From NCBI RefSeq assembly GCF_024679245.1, contig NC_090191.1, positions 2,686,778 through 2,750,777 of the forward strand: a stretch of 64,000 bases of DNA, written 5' to 3'. Below the pieces are notes generated by a model. The model ran no database searches. It saw nothing but the letters and a program-made list of their open reading frames with translations, and was not told the DNA's origin. The stretch comes from Pseudorasbora parva. Taxonomy: Eukaryota; Chordata; Actinopteri; Cypriniformes; Gobionidae. Positions within the stretch are counted from its first letter, which is position 1. Every line of letters begins with the position of its first letter. Shown here piece by piece: positions 1 through 10,506 of this stretch. The translations under genes were made by a program, and so were the position numbers.

Positions 1-349
1 TTAAACAGTGGAAAAAGGATTAATCCAACTAGGCGCGAAACAGCTGTACAGTATTCACAGCGTCTAGCAGACAGCGTCTAGCAAACAGGTGGTCAGTGCA
101 GAGCAGCAGAGGTGGTCAGTGCAGTGACAACAGTCCAGGCCAGGTGCAGTGACAACAGTCCAGGTCAGGGAAACGGAGTAGTCAACACAGAGCTCCGATG
201 AAAACAAAATGATAGAATATAAATAAATATATCCGAAACCAGACAAACAGTACAAACAATCCAGGATACGAAGCGGCAGCACAAACGCGCACAGCGTACT
301 CGACCCGGAAACGGAAGTGAAAAAACCGTTTCATAGAGTTTCATAGAGT
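1..349. other. noncoding flank with short direct repeats
   Basis: No gene is visible. Short direct repeats occur at about 60-90 (two copies of a unit containing gcgtctagca) and at about 115-170 (two copies of a roughly 25-bp unit containing gtgcagtgacaacagtcc). The short open frames here have no recognisable protein and are treated as chance. Confidence 0.4.
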
Positions 350-795
350 TCATAGAGAAAGAGTTTCATATAACCCCTCTTTCTGTAGCTTAGTTGGTAT
401 AGGATCTAGCAAACATGTTTTTGGTTTTGATGCTTTAAAGGGGTGGTAAAACACATTCTTTTGAAGGCCTGATTGTGTTTGCGGGCTGCACAGTAACATA
501 TTCATGTTTATGTAAATATTGGAGCTGCTTATGTCAGCAAGTCTGGAGGAAAGGCTGTAGTTCCCTACCGGACGTTTGCTGTAGTCCATTAAATGTATTT
601 CTTTAAAAGCAAATATCTCTCTTTGCTTTAAATTTTGAACGTTGTAACTTTGCAGATGCTGTTTATGCTCAAACAGCAACATTACACTAGCTAAAGTTAG
701 AAAAGTGAAATCATGTTTTACCACCCCTTTAAATGTTTTAATATCTTGATGTCTGATGTTTTGTGCCATTAAACTGGGCTTTTTGTCTCTTTTAG
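350..795 (+). repeat. 3' end of FiNZ intron, shared by three gene copies
   Basis: This intron segment is closely matched upstream of the other two finger exons, at about 19070-19534 and 32920-33232. All three share the run ending in the polypyrimidine tract and AG acceptor (gtctcttttag). It is evidence that the finger exons arose by duplication together with their 3' intron ends. Nothing in it is coding. Confidence 0.75.
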
Positions 796-1865
796 ATCTG
801 ATGGCTCTGAAAGTGGAGAGTCAAGAACTAAACGAAATGGGAGAGAAAGATATTAATGGGCAACATCATGATTTCATAACTGGAGAAAAATATTTTAGCT
901 GCTCACAGACTGAAAAGATTTCCTCACAAAAAATCACCCAAACGGCAGGAAAGAGTTTAATTAAAAAGCGACACCCTAAAGTCCACATGAGAGTTCACAC
1001 TGGAGAGAAGCCGTTCACACTCCAAGAGTGTGGAAAGAGCTTTATTAAAAAAGAAAACCATAAAAAACACACAAGTATTCCCACTGGAGAGAAGCCTTAT
1101 ACCTGCCAAGAGTGTGGGAAGAGTTTCACTCAAACAGGGAATCTTAATATCCACATGAGAATTCACAGTGGAGAGAAGCCTTACACCTGCCAACAGTGTG
1201 GAAAGAGTTTCACTCAAACAGGGAATCTTAATATCCACATGAGAATTCACACTGGAGAGAAGCCTTACACCTGCCAAGAGTGTGGAAAGAGCTTCACTGA
1301 AAAAGGAAGACTTGAGGAACACATGAGAGTTCACACTGGAGAGAAGCCTTATTCCTGCCTACAGTGTGGAAAGAGTTTCACTCAAACAGGGCATCTTAAA
1401 GTCCACATGAGATTTCACACTGGAGAGAAGCCTTACACCTGCCAACAGTGTGGAAAGAGTTTCACTCAAAAAGGGAATCTCAGAGTCCACATGAGAGATC
1501 ACACTGGGGAGAAGCCTTACACCTGCCAACAGTGTGGAAAGAGTTTTAATCATCAAATACATTTTGATGTCCACATGAGAATTCACTCCGGAGAGAAGCC
1601 TTACACCTGCCAACAGTGTGGAAAGAGTTTCACTCAAACATGGAGTCTCAGAGTCCACATGAGAGTTCACACTGGAGAGAAACCTTACACCTGCCAACAG
1701 TGTGGGAAGAGTTTCAATCACAAAGGAAACCTTGAGGGACACATGAAAATTCACACTGGAGAGAAGCCTTACACCTGCCAAGAGTGTGGGAAGAATTTCA
1801 CTTATAAAGTGAATCTTAAAGTCCACATGAGAGTTCACACTGGAGAGAAGCCTTCTTCTGAATGA
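796..1865 (+). CDS. FiNZ-type C2H2 zinc-finger protein, last exon (gene 1)
   Basis: Terminal coding exon of a poly-zinc-finger DNA-binding protein, expected to be nuclear. The exon starts after the AG at 794-795 and enters in phase 1 (the first codon is completed by a G from the upstream exon). It opens with the C-terminal part of the FiNZ motif (LMALKVESQELNEM, then HHDFITGEKYFSCSQTEK). One degenerate finger follows, with the first Cys replaced by Leu and the last His by Pro. Nine canonical 28-residue C2H2 fingers with TGEKP linkers then run to the PSSE terminus and a TGA at 1863-1865. Likely contact residues (-1,2,3,6) vary: QGNI, QGNI, EGRE, QGHV, QGNV, HIHV, QWSV, HGNG, YVNV. The first two canonical fingers are identical, a recent 84-bp duplication. 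The upstream exons lie left of the window. The reading frame is intact. The DNA target cannot be read from the sequence. Confidence 0.9.
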
Positions 1866-2204
1866 GTACATCATCTTCTGATCAAAACACACATGAGGAA
1901 GATGAAGTAAAACAAGCGATCATATGTAAGCAGATGCATATGCTAAATAACATGATCATCATATAAATCAAAACAGCCCATAATGTTACTGAATGAAATG
2001 TGGACCCAGGACGAGCTCTGGGACTGTGAAGAATTAGGGGTGTTGATGGACTCCATCTACTCCATCTGTGTTTGATCATCGCTCTGAATCGGATCTGAAT
2101 GTAGTCTTTAGCTCTATTCGCACAGGATTAGTATTTTCTAGGGAACTTTCTAGTGATTTAGAAATTACTCCCTCACATCTAAATTTTGCGTGGCACATTT
2201 GGAT
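1866..2204 (+). other. 3' UTR and flank of FiNZ gene 1
   Basis: The sequence after the stop is repeated after the other two finger exons (20782-21030 and 34291-34640), including the stretches around gagtacatcatcttctgatc and gacccaggacgagctctggg. No AATAAA is clearly placed here. Homology with the other copies stops near 2204, where a LINE fragment begins. Confidence 0.65.
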
Positions 2205-2560
2205 CAAGTGTCTTGTCTGGTTCCGTACCAAAAAGATATCATATAAGCGTAATGTCTTAAGGAGTTTCCAAAACTTTAGCTGTCAGATCATGTACCTCTT
2301 TCCAAAAATACTAAAGTTTTCTACATTCCCAGAAGGTGTGCGTAATTGATCCTGTATATGTTTTGCATCGCCGACATCTATGTGATACATTAGGATATAT
2401 TTTGCTCAGGTGTAGTGGGGTGAGGTACATCCTGTGCATAAATGTAAAGTTCTGTTCTGTGATTTTGTTGCAGGATAATGAAATAAAGACATTGTTACAT
2501 ATAGTCCCCCACTGGTTTACATCGCTGGTGTGACGGTCTTGCCTGGGCGGTCTTTCTGCT
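2205..2560 (-). pseudogene. L1/Tx1-type LINE ORF2 C-terminal fragment
   Basis: The minus-strand frame reads MYLTPLHLSKIYP, then CRRCKTYTGSITHTFWEC, then RKLENF continuing in an adjacent frame. This is the Cys-rich C-terminus of L1-type ORF2 proteins (the usual pattern is CxRC ... G...H.FW.C). Only the tail is present, with frame breaks, so it is a dead 5'-truncated copy. It lies directly after the 3' flank of FiNZ gene 1. Confidence 0.65.
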
Positions 2561-3116
2561 GTGCGGAGCTGCACAATGAGGAAATAACACGTGGAAATGA
2601 AGGATCCAATCCAAAGAATAAATCAGTTCCACAGCATATCTCGTTAGTTCTGCTCTTTATTTAAAACTGTTGTCCCTTTTAATCCTTTTAAACTCATGCT
2701 TTGTGATCATATAGTGGATTATTTTTGAAAGAGAGGTTATAATAAACATTTTCAATGAAATAATCACAAATCATCTCAATGAAAGACAGAGCAATTAAAC
2801 TGGTTTACATCGCTGGCAACTAAAAAATAAATAAAAAACATGTTGGTGGGGAAAGAGTTAATATGTATGGAGACAGAAAAGACTGATTCATAATTCACGC
2901 AAAAAACACTATGCACACGTGTAGCCAATTTGACATGCATGAAACCAAATTTACGTGCTCAAAAAACTATTCAAACTATTCACGTGTGCAAAATAAATAC
3001 ATTTCACAAGTGCAAAACTGAATGTGAATGTGCAAATCGTCATTCGCGTGTGATTTCCTCCCACCCGGATCGGTCATATTCTTTAGCCAATCAGATTTAG
3101 GCTTATCAATCGGCCA
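2561..3116. other. AT-rich intergenic DNA, no gene
   Basis: I see no coding region. Parts resemble fish interspersed repeats; the string ggggaaagagttaatatgt at about 2850 recurs in similar form near 22390. The end of this stretch is the target site of the hAT element that follows. Confidence 0.4.
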
Positions 3117-3263
3117 ATCATAGGCAGTGTTGGGAGTAACGCATTACAAAAAGTAATACATTACAGTAACTTATTACTTTTTGCTGTAACGCAGTAGTGT
3201 AAGGCATTACTAATCAATTTTCAGTAATATTTTACTCGGTACATTTTCAGTAACGCTTGCGTT

Positions 3264-3285
3264 CCCCCCCCCCCCCCCCCCCCCC
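3264..3285 (+). repeat. poly-C tract
   Basis: An uninterrupted run of 22 C is followed directly by a run of A. Such homopolymers are prone to length error in assembly and to replication slippage. Confidence 0.9.
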
Positions 3286-3902
3286 AAAAAAAATACAATA
3301 AAACGAAAAAGGAAAAGGGAAAAAAGACGCCATGCATTAACGCATGAAAAATGCAACTTATTACCTGTTCGTGTTCATTCAATAGCCGCGTGTGGTGTCC
3401 AGGTTAGTAATTAAATACTAAATGACAGCTTCTGATATATTTTTTGTATAGCGATTTACTTCATTTTCCTTCAATTCAATACTTCAATTCATCTCCCTCT
3501 TGCTGGTGTACTTTTGGATATTGTGTGATAGTCCAGTGAAGGCGTACGTGTTTATTGCAGATTTTACAGAAGTGCCGCAGGCATGGTTTCAGTCTCTGTG
3601 CTCGCGCTGGCCAGTAGAAAAGTGGCTAAAGAAGGTTTAAAGGCTCTGTCGTTTCAAAGAATAGCACAACGACAAGCGCGTCGAAGGACGGACGAGAGAC
3701 GAGGCGCGCGCTGCAGAGCCAAACTATAGGCCTAATGCCAATAAACAACACTTGGGTGAAGATGACGCACACCGTGACACCGTCGTTTAGATTTTTTATA
3801 ATAATAAAGTAATTTATTTCAGTTAGAGAACAGGCCGTTCAAATGAAAACGGAAGGTGTCTGCTGCATGATCCGAACATGTGATCTTGAGCTGACAGATG
3901 AT

Positions 3903-4506
3903 TGTTACGACCCCCGGTCTAGGGGTGCAGGGGTGAACATAAAAAAAACCGTCCCAAAACAGAGTACGTTTAAAAGGAACGTTCTCGGGTTCCTGATTTT
4001 AATTTCTTTGTGAGGACAAAAAGGTGAGTATTGCCACAAGTCAACAATGAAAAATAAATCAAAACTCAGGGATAACTTCGGGGCTAGGCCAGGCCAAAAT
4101 AACAAACAAAAAGTAAACTAAATTATACCAGAAGAAACTAAATTCCCTGTCAAACGAAAAATAGAACCAAAGAAAAATACAATGTCTTACCTGTCTTCCT
4201 AACTAAACATAAACAGGAGAAAAAAAGGTAATTAACAAAATAAAAGGCACCTAGCCCCTACGGTTTATAAATGACAATCAAACTAATGTTACCGTGGCAC
4301 ACATGCCACTAAAGTAACCAAACAAAAAAACAAGTGATAAAGGAGAGGGAGTAACTTAAATTAAAAGAACACCAGCAATGGCTCACTCACTAATAAGTAA
4401 CTCATACAACTTGTGTTTTACAACAGTACACGAATCACACGGATCACTCTCTACGGGAAGAGAGAAAAACAGCAACACATCCGAGAATACAGTCACAGAT
4501 GTAACA
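3903..4506. mobile_element. solo LTR nested in the hAT element
   Basis: A 604-bp block begins TGTTAC and ends GTAACA, the palindromic ends of a long terminal repeat. It is flanked by the 4-bp duplication TGAT (3899-3902 and 4507-4510). Removing it restores continuity with a related sequence seen at 21745-21800 and 34870-34930 (gctgacag... joined to gcggaagatt...), which acts as an empty site. It has no internal coding region, so it is probably the product of LTR-LTR recombination. The family is not identified. Confidence 0.65.
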
Positions 4507-4560
4507 TGATAGCGGAAGATTTGGTTTCAAAGTGAAATGTAAAAGCGCCTATTAAAGGGG
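4507..4560 (+). pseudogene. remnant of hAT transposase N-terminus
   Basis: The + strand here (gcggaagatttggtttcaaa...) is a decayed version of a frame that at 21759 and 34889 opens M-A-E-D-S-V-S-K-L-N-V-K-A-P. That resembles the start of BED-type hAT transposases. The ATG is lost here (ATAGCGG) and a stop follows within about 16 codons at each locus. Only the first codons survive; the call rests on family resemblance. Confidence 0.4.
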
Positions 4561-5599
4561 GTTTGTCATTGTGTTGTGTATTTCATTAAGAACAATAGGC
4601 TAATTCTAAACCAAAACTCAAATCTGCTTTGCCGCACAGAGCGCGCATTTATTAACGAGCTGTCATTCACGGTGTGCGCGCACTGCCGCGTTTTCAGTTC
4701 ATATGGAAGCTTAACTTTTATAGGAATTCATTGAAAGGACTTGCTTTGCATCCGCTCCCGTTATTAACGCCCAAGCGGCAGTGCGCATGTTCCTTTCGGT
4801 TAAATAGAGTTAGTGATTTAAAAGCCCAGATACCGGTGATGTCATCACACTTTGATTAACCGGTGGGAAAATGTCCCCACCGTCTCATCCCTACTGTACA
4901 TTCGCGAGATGGATGCGCATTGCTTAGTTTATCAGAGATAAGGACAAGAACGTATAGGCTATTCAAATGCAAACGCAGTCAAATACAACCTTTTTCTAAA
5001 ACCGAAATAACTATCTCGCAAATGTCGCAATAATAAGAAAAGAACAAATGCGCATATTGTCATAACTTAGAGTTTACACAGTTCTGTTGTGTCTATGAAC
5101 AGAAGCTATTCCCAGATATTGCCAGATAATCACTTTACCTCTAAAGTAATACTTATAACATAGTTGGATCGTCATGATTTCTTGCATTGTCTTGAGCATT
5201 CACTTTTTAGCCAGTTCTCTATTGTTAGCCTGGACGGCCCATGTCATTATTCTTCATCAAATCGCCTTCTTCTGGATGTAAAATGCTCTCTGGTAGCCTA
5301 CATCTTAGCATGTTAAGAGCTACTTCTGTAGTTATTTTGGTGAAAGTAACTCAAAAGTAATACAGGAGTAATGTAACGCATTACAATTCTGAGACAGTAA
5401 TATTGTAATGTAAAGAATGACTTTTAAATAGCAGTAATAAGTAATCTATAATATATTACAGTTTGGAAGTAACTTGCACAACACTGATCATAGGCCCACC
5501 TGATGTTACGTCATCAGCTTTCGACCACAGTTCATCATGGCTAAGCAGAGTATGTGCAATTTGATCTGTTCATTTCTGTTGAAATAAATCAACTTTTTG

Positions 5600-6160
5600 A
5601 TGGTATTCTAATTATATGAGCAGCACCTGTTTAATGTGTACCATGTGCTTTTTCTCTCAAGTGCTGATTCAGAGTAGATGAAGCAGTTCTTATATCACCA
5701 AGAGCCCCCTCTTCTAAAAACCATAACTTTGTTTTACTCAGATTCACCGTCATGCCATTAAGGTTACAGAATATTTCCAGCTGTTCAATTTCTTTCTGCA
5801 ACCCTCCTGATATATTAGTGATATCTTCAGCGTACAGCAGGGTCTGCACTTCTGTGATTCTCTCGATCTAAATACTTTTACCATTTTCCTTGAACATGTT
5901 ATATATTCATTTAGGAAAATAATAAACAAAAGTGAACTCATGCAGCCCTGTCGTACACCAGTGCTTCAGCCCAAATATCCTGTTACACCATCAGTTCCTT
6001 TCACACATGATTTAAGTTTAGAATACATAGATTTCAATACCTCAGAAACTTTTCCTCCAATGCCATTCTTAATGAGTGAAATACAGAAGACTGGATGCTA
6101 TCAAAAGCTTTGGAGAAATCACAAAATACTTGTTTGTTGAGTCTGTGGCACTATATTATA
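5600..6160 (-). pseudogene. LINE reverse-transcriptase fragment
   Basis: The minus strand shows reverse-transcriptase palm motifs in order from high to low coordinate. A motif-A-like DFSKAFDSI lies at about 6095-6130. SLLFIIFLNEYITC follows at about 5900-5938, and a motif-C region reading LLYAEDI, where LLYADD is expected, at about 5825-5845. NGMTVNLSKTKL then lies at about 5725-5760. The pieces are in different frames, so this is a pseudogene. Its left part (about 6001 onward in + coordinates) is duplicated at 55962-56110 together with the FiNZ cassette. The clade is not settled. Confidence 0.6.
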
Positions 6161-6278
6161 AAATTATAAAGACAAAATATATCGACAAACATTTACTAGC
6201 TTTGATTAAACTCAATAAACTAAATAAGTAAATATATATATATATATAACACATTAAAAGTTCTATGCCCCTTGTATA

Positions 6279-6842
6279 AATGATTTCTGCACACAAACAT
6301 TTGTTTAGCATTGACTGAATCTCACATATTAGCATGCCCTTGTAAAATGTATGCAACGTGTTGGTACCAACAGGTTCTTCTGGCCTCCAAGAGATGACTT
6401 CCTGTGGTGTCTCTTTGATAACGTGCTCGAAATTATTCCAGCACCACAGCCTGTCACTTCCCGGCACATGGAAATTCAGAAGGATGTGTGGATGCGACTC
6501 TCCCAGTCACTGTTATTCTCAGTGTTATTACACTCTTTTTCAGTGTTTAGCAGATCACAGAAACACCGTCACAGTGTACCACCCCGTCACATCAGTTACC
6601 ACCCCGTCACATCAGTTACCACCCCGTCACAGGGTCATTTTGTTTATAAACAAATAAAACATATAAAATGTGTTATTTGGGAAGATTAAGATATGTTTCA
6701 TGTTGTAGGTTGTTTTAAAAAAAAAGTTTGTTCTTATTAAAAATGTTGAAAATTGCAACGGCACCCGTTTCGTAGAATGACTTGTAAATGATTTCTGCAC
6801 ACAAACATTTGTGTTTAGCATTGACTGAATCTCACATATTAG
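6279..6842 (+). repeat. about 55-bp direct repeats flanking a 450-bp insertion
   Basis: A 55-bp sequence containing gatttctgcacacaaacat occurs at about 6279-6332 and again at 6786-6842. The intervening DNA is absent from the paralogous copy at 56230. Inside, at about 6578-6636, a 20-bp unit (accccgtcacatcagttacc) is repeated about three times. It looks like a duplication-associated insertion; no transposase or ORF is recognised. Confidence 0.55.
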
Positions 6843-7011
6843 ATGTGGTTCAAACTCTTTCTTTGGTAGTTATTTTTAGCACATCACTGACCAACACACA
6901 TTTAAATATGTATTCAAGAATTAAACTGATATGTGTTGTATTGTTTGTATGTATGTGAATGTCTCTAGACATCTGTGACTTGAGCATGAGATCAGGACTT
7001 TTATTTTGTAG

Positions 7012-7075
7012 TGGAGATGTGACGTCATAAGGCTGCGCCGCGCTCCTGCATCTGTTGTGATTCTGCTGAAGAAAG
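7012..7075 (+). promoter_or_regulatory. FiNZ promoter region and noncoding exon 1 with CRE (copy A)
   Basis: A perfect palindromic cAMP-response element, TGACGTCA, lies at 7020-7027, followed by a GC-rich stretch and a splice-donor-like AAAG|GTTTGT at 7075/7076. The same arrangement is conserved almost base for base at 56461-56523, in an otherwise AT-rich setting that has diverged more. That supports a core promoter plus 5' UTR exon. There is no TATA box close by. The transcription start itself is not proven. Confidence 0.6.
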
Positions 7076-7499
7076 GTTTGTGTTTTAAGCTTTTAAAGTG
7101 TTTAAATCAATAAAAACTGTTCAGGCAATGTTATAGTTTCAACAAGAACAGTTAAATGAATGTTTGATTATTGAACTTAACATTATAATGCGTTTTCTAA
7201 CATTACTAGCTTTATTTTTTATTCACACGTGTAACAGAAAAGATGCGTCTCATTTCTCTATATATCATGAATTAGTTTATCATAAACACGGAGAGTAAAT
7301 TATCACAAAATACAATATACGCAATAAATTCACTATTATCCACAAATAATAAAACATTTATCAAACACAAAGAATTGGTATCAAAGTAATATAGTGCCAA
7401 ATCACGGACACAGTAGCACTCCTAGAGATGATAATAATAGCAGAAACATTAAAATTACACATGATTACGAGTTTGGATGGCTTTTATGATATAATTTAC

Positions 7500-7930
7500 G
7501 CATGATTGTTTTTAGTTTGATTAGCTTTTAGCCATTCCTTTAGTGTCTGTTTAAATGTTGAGTAATTTGTACTATCCGTTAATTGAGTTAGTAGAGTATT
7601 CCAGTAATGAATGGCTTTAACTGAAAAGACTGATCGGCCAAATGTTGTCCATCTAAACTGTTCAACACAGTCTCCTCTAGTAATTGCTCTCGTTGTTCTG
7701 ACATTATTTTCTTTCTACATTATAAACTGGCATAAGGGGGGATGTGCATACACGGCATTAACAAAATGAGCAAAAATCATTGAGTGCATTAATAGTTTTA
7801 CTGCCTCTTTTGTTAAATATGGTCTTATATGCCTAAAGTTAGCCAAATTAAATGTGATAAAGTTAAATGTGTAAATGTAACAAGAACAGCAAACACAATA
7901 ATGAAAACTTCTGTAAAGCAACTGCTAATG
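7500..7930 (-). pseudogene. LINE reverse-transcriptase C-terminal fragment (L2/CR1-like)
   Basis: Minus-strand frames read NFRHIRPYLTKEAVKLLMHS and then, at lower coordinates, a segment like ITRGDCVEQFRWTTFGRSVF and KAIHYWNTL. These match the thumb and C-terminal part of L2/CR1-type LINE proteins (compare IRPFLSEQAAQLL in the L2 copy at 10.5-13.4 kb). Frames are broken. A second copy is at 56955-57240 in the duplicated cassette, so the insertion is older than that duplication. Confidence 0.6.
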
Positions 7931-8179
7931 TTCTCACTGAAGTGTAATCTATTAAATGTAATCTACAGATGAATACATTTAGCATAACATGTCTAAATAT
8001 GAACCTGCTATATAAATCGTTATCTTTTATTAATTTGTAGTTTTTAGAGAGTTTGTTGTTGTGGAATCAGGTCATTTAAGGCCATTAACTCTCACTCTGA
8101 CTGACTCTCTTACCAGTGACTGAACTACTGATTTAGTTTGGATGTGTTTTTTATTTCTGTGATTATTCTTATCTCAAAG

Positions 8180-8351
8180 ATGGCGTTTATTAAAGAGGAG
8201 AGTAAAGACGTGAAGATTGAAGAAACATTGAGAGTCAAACATGAAGAAACTGAGGACCAAACAAAGATGGTGTTTATTAAAGAGGAGAGTGAAGACGTGA
8301 AGATTGAAGAAACATTGAGAGTCAAACATGAAGAAACTGAGGACCAAACAG
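8180..8351 (+). CDS. FiNZ domain coding exon, two repeats (gene 2 first coding exon)
   Basis: The ATG at 8180 opens MAFIKEESKDVKIEETLRVK. A 29-codon (87-bp) unit is present twice in frame, the second beginning MVFIKEESED. The exon ends CAAACAG|GTTGGT at 8351/8352, a strong splice donor in phase 1. This fits the phase of the finger exon at 19535 (QT-D-P-I-A-L-K after splicing), about 11.2 kb downstream. A likely 5' UTR acceptor (TTTTTAG) lies at 8041-8047. The motif is acidic and basic-mixed, and in the FiNZ family it precedes the fingers, where it may recruit partners. That role is family knowledge and inference, not shown here. The frame is intact and closely matches 57492-57837. Confidence 0.8.
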
Positions 8352-8544
8352 GTTGGTTTCATTCTCAAAGCTCAACTCAGTCATTTGATCCGTATTCAGG
8401 AGTCAATTTTCAATTTCAAATTAGCTTTATTAGCCTGACTGTATCACAATGTTACCAAATCATTAACATATTATGCAGTACCTGCCTTGATGCCCTACGC
8501 ATCATAACGTCATTATGTATAAATAATTTTGAAAAAAATATTTA

Positions 8545-8547
<3 letters not shown>

Positions 8548-8597
<50 letters not shown>
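8548..8597. repeat. (AT)n microsatellite, left
   Basis: About 50 bp of uninterrupted AT dinucleotides flank the left side of a hAT remnant. A matching tract lies at 9200-9261 on its right side, so the element appears to have landed in, or expanded with, an AT repeat. Confidence 0.9.
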
Positions 8598-8600
<3 letters not shown>

Positions 8601-8609
8601 GATTAATTA

Positions 8610-9196
8610 ATTACGGGACTTTAACGCGTTAATTAATTGCGCAAAAAAATAAATAACATAATTTTAACCACACTTATTTTTGCACCGCGTAACGTTTTTC
8701 AATGAATGAGTTTCGACGGACCGATTATACTGGAACACCAACTAGCGCTCACGAGTCACGACAACAACAAGCCATAGTGAACATGAGCGAAGAAGCTGAT
8801 GAGACCGCTTTGCTTGGCCCCGTGGATGGGACATTGTGTTTTAAAAAACAAAAGGATGGAAGCGTCGACAAGAGCATGGTTGTGTGCAAGCTATACAACA
8901 AGGAGTTAGCGTATCACCGCAGCACATCGAGCCTCAAATATCACAAATATGCTTTTGCTACACTTAATGGCAAACATTGCACTGGTCTGCTGGACTGAAA
9001 TAAATAAACGATATTTTGTTGATTAAGCTTATGTATTCAGTCATTATTCAATGGTATACTAAAAATACATGTGAAAAATTACTTCTCATTGTTCTCAGGT
9101 CAAATATTTATATGCAATTAAAATGCGATTAATTTCGATTAATTAATTACAATGCCTCTAATTAATTAGATTAATTTTTTTAATCGAGTCCCGGCC

Positions 9197-9199
<3 letters not shown>
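8610..9199 (+). mobile_element. hAT transposon remnant with truncated BED-finger frame
   Basis: The right end reads ...TCGAGTCCCGGCCCTA and the left region contains the inverse-related CGGGACTTTAACGCG, a common teleost hAT terminus pair. The left terminal bases are eroded. AT microsatellite on both sides hides any 8-bp duplication. Only about 590 bp remain, so this is an internally deleted, non-autonomous copy. Confidence 0.65.
8702..8998 (+). pseudogene. truncated hAT transposase, N-terminal BED-like region
   Basis: A 98-codon frame begins MNEFRRTDYTG and contains VVCKLYNKELAYHRSTSS, then LKYHKY. This resembles the BED zinc finger of ZBED/hAT transposases. The expected second zinc-binding Cys (CxxC) is Tyr here, so the finger should not fold normally. 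The catalytic hAT core and dimerisation domain are absent. It is a relic of transposase, unlikely to be functional. Confidence 0.6.

Positions 9200-9261
<62 letters not shown>
9200..9261. repeat. (AT)n microsatellite, right
   Basis: About 60 bp of AT dinucleotides directly follow the hAT right end. Confidence 0.9.
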
Positions 9262-9265
<4 letters not shown>

Positions 9266-9442
9266 CAAATAACTATTTGAACACCCTGCTATTTTGCCAC
9301 ATAGAAATCATGGAGGGGTCTGAAATTGTCATCGTAGGTGCATGTCCACTGTGAGAGACATAATCTGAAAAAAAAAAAATCACAATGTATGATTTTTTAA
9401 CACTATTAATTTATATGATTTAGCTGCAAATAAGTATTTGAA
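9262..9442. mobile_element. Tc1/mariner-type transposon end fragment
   Basis: The sequence starts with tcaaataactatttgaacac and closes with caaataagtatttgaac. It includes the terminal-region text (catggaggggtctgaaattg) common to fish Tc1-like elements. Only a terminal segment remains and there is no transposase frame. Recognition is by memory of the family and should be confirmed by library search. Confidence 0.5.
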
Positions 9443-9985
9443 CTCAATGTTAATATTTGGTACATTAGCCTTGTATCATTATTTTGAAGTATCATTATTC
9501 TGAGGCAACATTCTCATCAGCTTTGTATTTAAATCTTCATATTTTATATTTTTACCTTTTATAAAGGACATTTCCCCCTAATCTTATTAAATATAGGCTA
9601 TGCTTCAGCTTTCCCTTTATATTCTTACATTTGATCAATAAATTAAATTAGAATAATATGCTATTGGGTTGTTACCAATCAAATTAAATAATTAACACTG
9701 AAAAACTAAAACTGCATTAAATAATGTTATGAGATTGTTTTAACTAAAAGTTAACTAAACCACCATTAGGTGGCGGCAGGTGAGTACTAATGAGAGAGTC
9801 ATTGAGTCGTTCGGCTGAGTCGTTCATGAATGAGGCAGTCATTTTATGAATAGGGCATTGAATCTTTGATTCAACCGATTCATTCAAACACTGAATCATT
9901 CAGTAACGCACTGTTGCTGTGCGATATGTTATGGTTCTGATGTGGACATATGATATGATCTTGGAAATATTTTCGCTGCTGAAAT
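9443..9985. other. AT-rich noncoding DNA, no gene
   Basis: No coding signal. At about 9800-9910 there is a run of related short motifs (gattcattca, gaatcattca, gagtcgttc) suggestive of a decayed simple repeat. Confidence 0.35.
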
Positions 9986-10506
9986 TTACATTTACATTTA
10001 CATTTAATCATTTAGCAGACGCTTTTATCCAAAGCGACTTACAAAAAAGGGGAGAGTAATAGAAGCAACGGAACAGACAAGGCCAAAAACCTATAAGAGC
10101 TGTAAGAAATCTCAATTAATTAGCACAATACACAACAATTTTTTTTGTTTTTTTTGTTGTTTTTTTTAAAGACAGACATCTACAACAAAAACTCACGTCC
10201 GCAAAGTGCCGAACACTGGATTTTGATAGCTAAGATAGCTACAACCCATTAGGACTAAGGCTGTTGCCCCAGCTGTTGTCGTTAATGCAGATTCAGTGGC
10301 CCAATGGGTTGGTTTTGTATTCTAGCTAAACGCGCAGCAATAGCCATCTACAACAAAAACTCACGTACGCAATATACAGAACACTGGATTCTGATAGTTA
10401 TGATAACTATGTAACATACCCGCTTGAAGGCACAAATCCGGATGAGAGACGTAGATATGATCCAGGAGTGTGCGCTTTTGGTCGTTGCTGTGGTGATCAG
10501 TAAGTG

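Larger units (their letters stand above)
3125..5486. mobile_element. hAT-family non-autonomous DNA transposon, complete
   Basis: The left end is CAGTGTTGGGAGTAACG and the right end, read inverted, is CAGTGTTGTGCAAGTTAC, giving short inverted termini. The element is flanked by a perfect 8-bp target duplication, ATCATAGG, at 3117-3124 and 5487-5494, which is diagnostic of hAT transposition. No transposase frame survives. Inside are a 22-base C run, a solo LTR (3903-4506), and a degraded match to a BED-type transposase start near 4509. The terminal regions are rich in GTAACGCATTAC-like motifs. Confidence 0.85.
6001..8500 (+). repeat. segmental duplication carrying the FiNZ promoter and first exons (copy A)
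   Basis: This block aligns in order with 55962-57965. Shared parts are the LINE RT remnant, the first-exon/CRE region, the LINE C-terminal remnant, the 5' UTR and the FiNZ coding exon with its splice donor. Copy A contains about 500 bp at 6333-6785 that copy B lacks. Copy B lacks sequence equivalent to about 7770-7920 and has two extra FiNZ repeats. It represents duplication of a gene start. Confidence 0.75.

Noticed and set aside
1093..1849. regularly spaced repeats that could be taken for a CRISPR array
   Set aside because: The 84-bp period is the C2H2 finger plus linker, has no unique spacers and lies in a eukaryotic gene.
957..1892. long minus-strand open frames opposite the zinc-finger exon of gene 1 (also 19663-20820 and 33586-34254)
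   Set aside because: They show a monotonous repeated LSSVNSHVD-type pattern because they are the antisense of the 84-bp finger repeat; no independent protein family is seen.
8174..8368. minus-strand open frame opposite the FiNZ exon (also 57486-57854)
   Set aside because: Antisense shadow of the 87-bp coding repeat; the + strand frame has a start, a splice donor and matching phase.
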